In this document: one piece after another, positions 49,853 through 59,000 of the stretch
Numbering within the stretch: position 1 is the first letter of the stretch
Layout: the number at the start of each line of letters is the position of its first letter
Source: Thermococcus barophilus MP
GTDB lineage: Archaea; Methanobacteriota_B; Thermococci; Thermococcales; Thermococcaceae
Direction: 5' to 3'
DNA: 64,000 bases
Assembly: GCF_000151105.2 (NCBI RefSeq)
Contig: NC_014804.1
Span: forward strand, 1,848,567 to 1,912,566
Program-made: the position numbers and the translations under genes
Notes under the pieces: generated by a model
The model's input: only the letters and a program-made list of their open reading frames with translations
What the model was told of the DNA's origin: nothing
The model's database searches: none

Positions 49853-52800
49853 ATGAATAGAAGGAATAGAGCAAGGTTTTTGAGCGTGTTGCTAGCAGTG
49901 CTAATGCTACTAAGTGCAGTGCCAATGTTTACACCAGAAGTAGTTGCACAAACGTATCCAACGACTATCAAGATTGTCGGAAATGCAACAAACTGTGGAG
50001 TCAAGTTGTTCCAAGGATTTCCCTATGAAATAGTCATGAATATTTCATATTTAGATAGTTCTGGAAACGTGACTGCAATAAGCAGTAATGTTTATGCTAG
50101 GATATATTACTACAATACTACAAGTGGATCATGGATTCTGGCCTATGAAACTCCTGATCCAGGATTCTCTGTTCAGAATGGTAATGCAACAATTATCATA
50201 AACTCCACGCTGAGCCCAGGTTTCGTCAGCAATGAATATAGGGAAATCCCACAGGGAATCACAATGCTAAGGGTTACTTTGTATGATCCGGTATATAACA
50301 TAAGTGCCAGTACAGATTTTGCCGTACTATTCCCATACACTGTCAGTACAACCATAACCAGTACAGTACCCTACTTAAACGGAACCTGGATGTACGATAG
50401 AGCCTTCAAAGAGATACCCTTTAACCTCACCGTCAATGTCACCTACGACTCTGATGCAGTTACATGCTTCGGAATTGCGATTCCCTCGAATGTAACAGTA
50501 GACATTACAATGCCAAATGGCAGCGTTATTTCCGATACGCTCCCATTGACAAATGGAACCGGTGAAAAGGTGTACGCCAACTTAGAGTCCTCTGTCCCTG
50601 GAACTGGGAATGTGGTGGTTACAGACTCACTTAATGGCTTAACAGCACCTCCAGAGTACTTCCAGGTCTACGACTGGAACATCAACTTCTTTACGATTAG
50701 CTTCAGCTTGACATATCCGCCATATGCGTGGATTCCATTTAACTTGAGTGGAACAGTTAACGCATACACGACTTTCGGTGGGCTGGGAACGTATACATTG
50801 GGTGTCAACGATACTATCTACTTGGTGCTGTTAAACAACACAATATTCAATACGACTGCAATTATGACCAATGGGACAGCTCCGTTTAACATAACTGACA
50901 TCATCCTCCCGGGAGGCACCGATTATGCTCTATATGCAAGTATGGGTAACTACTCCCCAGAGACCACCTACTACTTCAACGTATCTTCATGGGACATCGA
51001 GATAACCCCGACCATAACCTGTACTAGTGGTGGTGCAGTGTGTGACTACTTCTATGCTGGTGTAAACCAGACCCTTAACATAACAATTAACTATCCAGTT
51101 AGCCCATACAATATTACCTCAACTGCCAACTACAGCGTGCTCCTCAACGGCGTTGAGATGTACTCTGGCAACATAACCATCATAAACAACACCGGAAGCG
51201 TCGAATTCCCGGTCAACTTCCCGGAGAACGGAACTGTTGTAGTGAAAGTCTGGGACGAGACCTACCATCCAGAGGTTAACAATGTAACCCTCGAGGTCAA
51301 GGATTGGGGCATTGGATATGGCTATTTGGTCGAGCACTATCCTGGAACTTGGTACTCAGTATTTGATGACAAGTTCTACGTGGGAATACCCGCAGACCTT
51401 AACCTGACAATCCTTTACAATGAACCTTGCCCAGTCAACTCAACTCTCGAGATAACCCTCCTGCTTCCAAACGGTACTGTGCTAACTTACAACGTCACTG
51501 TTACTGACAGCAACATGACCAACTTTGCGGTTCCCCAGACCTTCCTGTTCAGTGAGCCTGGATTCGTCGTTGTAACCTACAACGACACCACCCTTGGTAA
51601 GAGCGTTACCTTCAGCATACCTGTCAGGGACTGGGGCATATTCGTTGACGCTTCACCTGAGGAACTCACCCAGGACGAGAGCGTCAACCTCAACGTCTTC
51701 GTTGTGGAGTCTCTGTACTTTGACTGGCCAGGTGAGAGGAATGTTACTGTTACACTTGAACTTCCTGATGGATACGTCGAGACAAAGAATCTGACCCTTG
51801 AGGCCAACGATGACATCTATGGAGGTCAGGGCGGCTATCAGGGAATAATAACCTTCGAGAACGTCACACCGACAATGCCGGGAATTGCTTGGGTCACCGT
51901 TACCGACGTCCTCAGCGGCAAGTCTGTGAAGATGCCAATAAAGGTTAACGCAGCGATAACTCCAGGCAACAAGTGGATTGATGTGACTGCAACACCAGCA
52001 AATGAGCCAGTTTATGCCTACATCGGTAACTCTCTCAGGATAGAGCTTCAATACATGTACAGCGATGGCATAGCCGCCTACAAGGACTACGATGACCACA
52101 TCGTTAACGTTACCATAACCGACGCCGATGGGACTGAATACTTCCTCCAGCTTCCGGTTGACAACGGATACCTCCTCATACCCAGCTACGCTATACCTGT
52201 TAACGGCACCAACGACATCGCCATAGAGGTTGTTGATGCCTACAACTCCAGCATTACCGGCGGTACTGTGGTCCCAGTCACCCAGTGGAATGTCACGTTT
52301 GACTTCGCCACTAACGGCACCGTCTGGGAGTACGTTGACAACACCCTCTACGTTACCGTCCACGTTAACGGCCCGAACGTTCCAGTCGACGTGAGCATAA
52401 ACGGTGACCTCTACACCAATGTTGCTGACGGCCAGGTTATCGAGTATCCGATAACCGACCCGCAGGGAACGCTCGTCTACAACGTCATCGCCACTTACAA
52501 CGGCCACCAGGTTGGAAGCGACACTTACACGGTACTCCCACAGGAGTGGAATGTCACGTTTGACTTCGCCACTAACGGCACCGTCTGGGAGTACGTTGAC
52601 AACACCCTCTACGTTACCGTCCACGTTAACGGCCCGAACGTTCCAGTCGACGTGAGCATAAACGGTGACCTCTACACCAATGTTGCTGACGGCCAGGTTA
52701 TATCAGTTGACATAGTTGATCCAATGGGCATTCTCACTTATAATGTCACAGCCATCTACAACGGCCACCAAGTTTCTGACGAGTGGATACACCTTATTCA

Positions 52801-55800
52801 AGTCAGATCTTGGAACGTTACGTTTGAGTTCTCCTATGCTGACGCTGCGACTGGCATTGGTGAGCTCTATCAGGGATTCAACGCTCGGCTTAACGTAACA
52901 GTTCACGTTAATGGCCCGGACGTTCCAGTTGACATCTGGTGGTGGACTTGGAACCTTGGAAACTATACAGATGGGTCTGTACTCTATCTTGGCTTTGGCC
53001 CAGTTCCTGCAGTTATTACACAGCAGTTCAAGGCTACTTACGAGGGACACATCGTTGGAAATGATACCTTTGTATACTCCTCTGCTACATGGAGCACAGA
53101 AGTTTCCGCACCTGATGAGCTCTACTACTTGCCGGACGGCTACACCAACATGGACGTTAAGATAGGCGTTGACTTGGCTGGGCTTCCGGAGATAATAACT
53201 GGAGGCTACAACGTCACCATAGAGCTCAACGTCACGCTCCCGAACGGCACAGTCATTCACAGGGTCGTTAACGGAACCAACTCGACGGTCTTTGACCTTG
53301 GAGACCTCACCTTCAATGAGAGTGGCGTGGTCACATACGTTGTCAAGGTTTACAAGCACGTTCCATGGCCAGGAGGGCCGCTCTATGAAGTCGGAAGCGC
53401 CAGCGGTACCATACCCATCGAGCTTGCCCTTGATGCCGTCATAACTGGAACCTACTACGAGAACATCCCGATGGACTTTGTGGTAAACGTCTACTCCATT
53501 TCCGACAGCCCGGACATAACCGTAACGATAAGCGGTACCAACTACACCGTCACGGCCGATCACGATGGTGTACTAACCATCCCGAACGTCACCCTCGAAG
53601 CCGGTAACTACACAGTCATAATAACCGATGCATCCCTTAACGCCACAATAACCAGGACCCTTGAAGTTCGCAACTGGGGCATCTACGTCGTCCCAACGCC
53701 TACGAATATAACTGCTGGTAGCGTCTACACCGTCACATTTGACATTAGCCTCATTGACCAGTACGGACAGCCCGTTGTTGTGAACGACAAGATACGCCTC
53801 CGCCTCGAGTTCAGCGACACCGATATCATCCCAAGCGGATTCTACGACCTTGTCTACTACATGGATATTGCCGATAATGGACATCTCACCAAGACAGTCA
53901 GCGTGTTCTCACCAGTTGCAGGAACGTTCCAAGTTATAGTCTCCGACAAGTATGGTAAGATGAACAACACCGAGCAGATCATCGTAAACGAGCCCAACCC
54001 CGCCGATCTCACATATGTGTACGTTAACATCAGAAAGCAAGGATCACTTAACCCGCCGGAGGAGCCAGTCAAGCTTTACTGGGGTCTTGAGCTTGGTGGG
54101 GTTAGGAAGTACTTCCCAGTATTCAACGCAACCATAAGTGACGACTACTCCGAGGCCATGTTCGCACTCTACCCGCAGAGTCCGTTCAGCCTCTATGTCA
54201 TAGCTACTCCACTCAACGTTACCGCTCCCATTCTCACGGAGAACGAGCCGTGGGTCAGTAACATTACGGTTCAGAACGAGACCATAACCACATACACCAA
54301 GAACGTTACTGTGATACCCATTGAGGATGGATGGAACATCTCTGTGAGCGTCTACAAAGCAACTCTCCACAACGTCACGATCGAGCACTACCTCTACAAC
54401 GTACCCATAACTCCGGGTGTCATCCAGCTCCAGCCCGGTTCAGCGTCTGTACAGGGTAATGCCATCTACGCGGGGCTTAGTGTTGAGCCCGAGCACTATG
54501 AGGAGTACATCTTTGGTCCATATGAGACTGCTAACTCTACTATGATAACCATAGAGCCCAACGAGCTTATGCTCATGCTCATAGACAACACCACACTCAA
54601 GCCGACCCAGGCTGGTGAGTACTTCACCTTCAAGGCTATGCTCAGCATAACCAATGCTGAGGAGCAGTTCAATGCCCAGTGGATGCCCTTCGAGTCCTGG
54701 ATCCAGGCTATAGGCTTCCTCAACGACACTGAGAAGGGTGAGATAATCAGCGAGATACTCGACCAGATTGGAAACGTCTCAGCCCTCAACGGCCCAGTTG
54801 CCAACGAGACCCTTGACTTCCATATTGACAATACCGACATTGCCTACCTTGAGCCGACCAACGCTACCACTGACGAGATGGGAAGCGTTGTCTTCAAGGT
54901 CTACACCCAGGCCACTCCGGATATGACTCCGGAAGAGCTCAGTACCCTCATGGGTGCCGTTGACGTCTGGGCAACCTATGGCGATCTTGAGAGCAACCAT
55001 ATCACAGTCAACTTCGGTGGTACAGGTTCAATATCCGGTGACATAACCGATGACAGTGGAATGCAGATTGCAGGTGCCACCGTCATCGTCAAGATATGGA
55101 ATGGAACTGCATGGGTTAACGCTACGGACTTCGAGGGCAATGTTCTAGTCACTGTGTCTGCAGAGGATGGTCACTACGCGCTAAACAATGTTCCAGCAGA
55201 GAAGAACGGAACTGAGTACATGGTCGTTGCAAAGAAAGGCAACCTGACCGGTTACGCCTACGTCACAGTGTATCCGTTTGCAACATCCACTGCGGACATC
55301 AAGCTCGGTGGAGAAGCCCAATACGCAGGTATTGCAATGTACAAAGAGAAAGTAGAAACTGCAGATACGGTGTACTTTGTCTTCAACAACCTTGGAACTC
55401 CAGATGCATTCTCAGTGTCTCAATACGTATCTCGTACAGTTCCAATAACTACTAGGACAGTGTCGTTACTTGCTGAAGACTTCAACATGAGTGCAGTCAC
55501 TGCCAACGATGTTGTAATCTCAGTCGGTGGACCTTTAGTTAATCCAGTCACAGCAGCATATGAGAACATTGCTCCAGTGCATATGGTAATTGACGGAAAG
55601 GACATTACAATAGTATCACCACAAGGCAATGTTACATGGACAGCACCAACTCCATGGTGGAACGTCACAGAGGGATACTTCATAATCCAGCTCTTCACAG
55701 ATGAAAACAGCGGAGCATTAGTCGTAACAATCTATGGTACTGATGCTGATAGTACTGCGGCTGGGGCTTACTACTTCCTCACTGAAGTCTATCCAAACAT

Positions 55801-55945
55801 TGCTGCTTATAACAGCATATCGTACATTGTTGGAAAATGGGAGGATACTGAAGCAGGAGCAGACATTCCACTGCCAGGAGCGAACCTTGGAGATACAAGC
55901 GGATTCAGCGCCGGAGACACAATCACAGTAATCTTTATAGGCTGA
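49853..55945 (+). CDS. giant secreted S-layer-like protein
   Basis: A 2030-residue exported protein. The signal peptide is FLSVLLAVLMLLSAVPM with cleavage likely after VVAQ (about 33). Many beta-sandwich (Ig-like) units of about 90-100 residues follow, often starting VxxWxIxxxx, with dense N-x-S/T sequons. Residues 812-863 and 899-950 are identical repeats. A carboxypeptidase-regulatory-like unit (GSISGDITDDSGMQIAGATV) lies near 1725. Residues about 1835-2030 form an S-layer-type C-terminal domain ending GDTITVIFIG. It is probably a structural cell-surface glycoprotein and a substrate of AglB. Codons are GC-rich in the middle and A+T-rich at both ends. Confidence 0.88.
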   Translation: MNRRNRARFLSVLLAVLMLLSAVPMFTPEVVAQTYPTTIKIVGNATNCGVKLFQGFPYEIVMNISYLDSSGNVTAISSNVYARIYYYNTTSGSWILAYETPDPGFSVQNGNATIIINSTLSPGFVSNEYREIPQGITMLRVTLYDPVYNISASTDFAVLFPYTVSTTITSTVPYLNGTWMYDRAFKEIPFNLTVNVTYDSDAVTCFGIAIPSNVTVDITMPNGSVISDTLPLTNGTGEKVYANLESSVPGTGNVVVTDSLNGLTAPPEYFQVYDWNINFFTISFSLTYPPYAWIPFNLSGTVNAYTTFGGLGTYTLGVNDTIYLVLLNNTIFNTTAIMTNGTAPFNITDIILPGGTDYALYASMGNYSPETTYYFNVSSWDIEITPTITCTSGGAVCDYFYAGVNQTLNITINYPVSPYNITSTANYSVLLNGVEMYSGNITIINNTGSVEFPVNFPENGTVVVKVWDETYHPEVNNVTLEVKDWGIGYGYLVEHYPGTWYSVFDDKFYVGIPADLNLTILYNEPCPVNSTLEITLLLPNGTVLTYNVTVTDSNMTNFAVPQTFLFSEPGFVVVTYNDTTLGKSVTFSIPVRDWGIFVDASPEELTQDESVNLNVFVVESLYFDWPGERNVTVTLELPDGYVETKNLTLEANDDIYGGQGGYQGIITFENVTPTMPGIAWVTVTDVLSGKSVKMPIKVNAAITPGNKWIDVTATPANEPVYAYIGNSLRIELQYMYSDGIAAYKDYDDHIVNVTITDADGTEYFLQLPVDNGYLLIPSYAIPVNGTNDIAIEVVDAYNSSITGGTVVPVTQWNVTFDFATNGTVWEYVDNTLYVTVHVNGPNVPVDVSINGDLYTNVADGQVIEYPITDPQGTLVYNVIATYNGHQVGSDTYTVLPQEWNVTFDFATNGTVWEYVDNTLYVTVHVNGPNVPVDVSINGDLYTNVADGQVISVDIVDPMGILTYNVTAIYNGHQVSDEWIHLIQVRSWNVTFEFSYADAATGIGELYQGFNARLNVTVHVNGPDVPVDIWWWTWNLGNYTDGSVLYLGFGPVPAVITQQFKATYEGHIVGNDTFVYSSATWSTEVSAPDELYYLPDGYTNMDVKIGVDLAGLPEIITGGYNVTIELNVTLPNGTVIHRVVNGTNSTVFDLGDLTFNESGVVTYVVKVYKHVPWPGGPLYEVGSASGTIPIELALDAVITGTYYENIPMDFVVNVYSISDSPDITVTISGTNYTVTADHDGVLTIPNVTLEAGNYTVIITDASLNATITRTLEVRNWGIYVVPTPTNITAGSVYTVTFDISLIDQYGQPVVVNDKIRLRLEFSDTDIIPSGFYDLVYYMDIADNGHLTKTVSVFSPVAGTFQVIVSDKYGKMNNTEQIIVNEPNPADLTYVYVNIRKQGSLNPPEEPVKLYWGLELGGVRKYFPVFNATISDDYSEAMFALYPQSPFSLYVIATPLNVTAPILTENEPWVSNITVQNETITTYTKNVTVIPIEDGWNISVSVYKATLHNVTIEHYLYNVPITPGVIQLQPGSASVQGNAIYAGLSVEPEHYEEYIFGPYETANSTMITIEPNELMLMLIDNTTLKPTQAGEYFTFKAMLSITNAEEQFNAQWMPFESWIQAIGFLNDTEKGEIISEILDQIGNVSALNGPVANETLDFHIDNTDIAYLEPTNATTDEMGSVVFKVYTQATPDMTPEELSTLMGAVDVWATYGDLESNHITVNFGGTGSISGDITDDSGMQIAGATVIVKIWNGTAWVNATDFEGNVLVTVSAEDGHYALNNVPAEKNGTEYMVVAKKGNLTGYAYVTVYPFATSTADIKLGGEAQYAGIAMYKEKVETADTVYFVFNNLGTPDAFSVSQYVSRTVPITTRTVSLLAEDFNMSAVTANDVVISVGGPLVNPVTAAYENIAPVHMVIDGKDITIVSPQGNVTWTAPTPWWNVTEGYFIIQLFTDENSGALVVTIYGTDADSTAAGAYYFLTEVYPNIAAYNSISYIVGKWEDTEAGADIPLPGANLGDTSGFSAGDTITVIFIG
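52285..52440 (+). repeat. 156-bp perfect direct repeat, unit 1
   Basis: Identical to 52546-52701, 261 bases (87 codons) away and in frame. It encodes WNVTFDFATNGTVWEY through to NVADGQV, most of one Ig-like unit. A third, diverged unit follows at about 52811. Confidence 0.95.
52546..52701 (+). repeat. 156-bp perfect direct repeat, unit 2
   Basis: Identical base for base to 52285-52440. The 105 bases between the two units encode the rest of the beta-sandwich unit and the link to the next. Confidence 0.95.
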
Positions 55946-55971
55946 AGCCTTTTTCCAACCTTTCTTTTCTC
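55727..55971 (+). repeat. 245-bp perfect repeat, first copy
   Basis: Identical to 60678-60922. It covers the last 72 codons of the S-layer-like gene (TIYGTDADSTAAGAYYFLTE onward), the stop codon and 26 bases of pyrimidine-rich 3' sequence (CTTTTTCCAACCTTTCTTTT). Even third codon positions are identical, while the sequence just upstream of the repeat is diverged between the two genes. Confidence 0.97.
55946..55971 (+). terminator. pyrimidine-rich transcript end
   Basis: AGCCTTTTTCCAACCTTTCT and TTTCTC directly after the stop codon; archaeal transcripts commonly end in such U-rich tracts. The same sequence follows the stop of the next large gene. Confidence 0.5.
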
Positions 55972-56045
55972 ATCCTCTTTTCGTTTTGAAAATTTGTTAA
56001 AATTAGGAAACATTTACCCTACATTAGTTTTTTCTGAATGGGGGG

Positions 56046-59000
56046 ATGATAATGAAAAAAGAACTTCAATGCTTGTTAATTATAAGTTTGCTTTTGATGA
56101 GTCTCGGAACAGTACCAGCGTTTCAAGGAAACTATGTAGAAGCAGGTAGTGAAAATGTTTTTATCACTGTCGACTCAAGTAACTTTCCAAGTGAAGTAGT
56201 GCTTCGCATTTCATTAAACGTTTCAGAGACTTTGAGTGCAGAGAATTTTGAAGTCTATGAAAATGGTGTAAGACAACAAATAACAGGCGTCTATTACACT
56301 GGAGAAGGACTTATAATGCCAATAGACGTTGTGTTTATAATAGACAGAAGCGATAGCATGGACAGTTATATAGAGGCTATTAAAAATAGTGCTTATCAAT
56401 TTTCCTATGACCTCGAAAGAATTGGAGGGGAAAACGTCAGATTTGCTCTTGTAACTTTTGCAAATTATGATGATGCGAGAATAGATCTACCTCTTACAAA
56501 TAATGTTTCTGAGTTTGTGGAAGCACTGAATTCCATATATACAGCAGGAGGTACAGAGTGGAGTTTTGGTGGAATCCTCAAGGCACTTGATTTGGAATTC
56601 AATCCAAATGCTCAGAAAGTGTTTATAGTTGTAACAGACGAAGATGATCAGTCTCCTTATTCTGTTGAAGAAGTAGCGAATAATTTGACAGCAGAAGGAG
56701 TTTTGTTAGCGCTAGTTTATAACCATAGAGATGGCCAAAAGCTTTCTGCTCTTTCAGAGATGATTGGTGCGTTAGATATAGATATCAGTGAAGTCCAACA
56801 GAATGGGTTCGAAGAGGTCTTGCACTATATAACAACGACAATTGGCCAGCAATATCAGATAGTTTACACACCCACCAATCAAAGCATGGATGGGGGTGAA
56901 AGACTGGTTAAGGTTATCATAAATCTTCCAGACGGTACCTACATGGAGGCCAATGTAAGTTATATTGCAAAGGAAAGATCTATAAAAAGGTACGAGAAGG
57001 TAATGCTGACTGATCAGGAGATACTTAATATACTTGGGGATATTGCTCAGTGGTTTGATGAAAGCAACAGATATCTTTCTATGATGGTAGACAACTATCA
57101 AAACATTAATCTTGCAAGTGCTTCGTATTATTCCATGATCCATAGGGAGTACATTCCCCCACTTCCTCTAGAGGAGCCAAGAGAATTCAATGAATTTTTA
57201 AGCAAAATAAATGATCTGCCGGATTCCCCTGCCAATACCAGGGAAGTTGAAAATCTCTTAATGTATTTCACTTTGGCATTGAATGAAGAAGGAGATTCTT
57301 TAACACTTAAAAATGGTACCACAAATGTTACGATAACACTGTGGAGAGTTATTGGATTTCCACTAGTGCCCGTTGTATCTTCAGAATATCCTATTGGGAC
57401 TCCACAGATAAGGACAGGGGAAATATATAAAATTAGTATTCAGGATGTCCTACGGAATAGCACTTTCTATATATCACACTCTGTGAGCAAAGGCTCTCCA
57501 AGATTCCAACAGGTTGAAATTCAAGACCTAAAGATTCCAGTAGAACCTATTGAAATAAGTACACTCTATGAAAGAGTAACTATTTATCAGCCTATGGAAG
57601 TAGATAACAATGCATATTTAGTGCCGAAAATAGAAATGGAAAAAATAATCGGGGGAGTTAGGGGTAAGAATGGTGCCATATTAGCAGCCCCTATGTCGTC
57701 TACGGTCAAAACGTTAACTGACTATATAGTTGAGCAAGAGTATGGATACAAGACTTTTAAGAGTACTTCAGTGGATCCATTCTCCTCCCTTTATATATAC
57801 GCTGGTGTGAGTGGCATTATAGAGGCTAAAGTCAAGTTTTTATTCTGGAGACTTCTTGGGATTGGCGGGGGGCTAGATGTACAATTTCGATATTATCCCG
57901 TTAGAGACAGAATGACTATAAGATTGGGAAGTAGAGTTGGAATTGAGTCAATTGCAGGGGAAATATGGCTAATCAGGGGAGTAGAAACTGCCAGTATCTC
58001 CAATGCTTCAGAAATTGGTGACATGGTAAAACTATGGTTTCTGTACACATTTACTGACATACCTTTACTTGATCAATTAGCCTACGGGGAGCTTCAAAAG
58101 ACAATTCTTGACGCTGAATACTCTAAACGCTCGGAATTTCTAAATAGCACTTATCTCTTTGCAGTGGTAGAAAAGAGCTTGAACTTTGGTAAACTACCAG
58201 GACAAAGTTTTGTCACAATGTCCCAGTGGGATCGCTGGTCTAGAAGCCCCCATTCAAAACTTACTGTAACACAAGTTAGTAGTATCAAAAACAACCTTTA
58301 TCGTAGAAGTTTTCAGAACTATGTGTATAAATTTGAAGAAGGTATAAAAATAAGTTACCCAATTATAACAGTGAAAGCCGAAGTTCCCCTCGTCATGGCA
58401 TACGAAATCCCTTCAGTTGTTTCTGCAGGGATATTTGGAACAGTAAAAGCGTCTGCAGGGGTATCGACAATGCTATATGGTTACCAAATAGTTGATCCGG
58501 TAGCGTCAACTTCAGTTGGGACCTATATCATGAATGTGAGTTTAATCTCAGAATCTCCAGTTGATACTAACTCTGATGGTCTTTTTGATGGTTTGAGGCT
58601 TACAATAGAAATCCACTCCAATGCAACTGGCGAGTATAATGGACTGTTTTATTTGCTAGCCAACAACACGGTAATAGTTGCGTGGCCAGCGGATCTGTCT
58701 ATTACTAATAGTTTCACTCTGCTGGAGATCCTAATTCCCAGCCAATATCTTTACTACACCAACTATACTGGCCCATTTGACGTGGGGCTGATAATTGAGG
58801 ATGAAAATGGGAGTATCGTATATTCCAACTTCAGCTTGGGTAGAACAAACAGCTACGACTACAGGCAGTTTGAGCACGTTACTCCGCAGTTTGACTTTAG
58901 GTATGTCCCAGTTGACTCGGACAAGGATGGGAAGTACGATGAAATTCAGGTTAACATCACAGAACTCAACAATCTCACAGGAATTACAATCTCTCCAATA

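Noticed and set aside
51653-52624. A 323-codon open frame on the minus strand inside the giant surface gene
   Set aside because: It is a shadow of the GC-rich codons of the real gene. Its own repeats mirror the 156-bp repeat, it has no ribosome site, and it shows no domain.
52285-52701. Repeats considered as a CRISPR array
   Set aside because: Only two long units in coding frame, with no short regular spacers. No array was seen anywhere in the window.
52703-53563. A 286-codon minus-strand frame inside the same gene
   Set aside because: Same cause; the composition is artificial and it continues the shadow of the coding strand.
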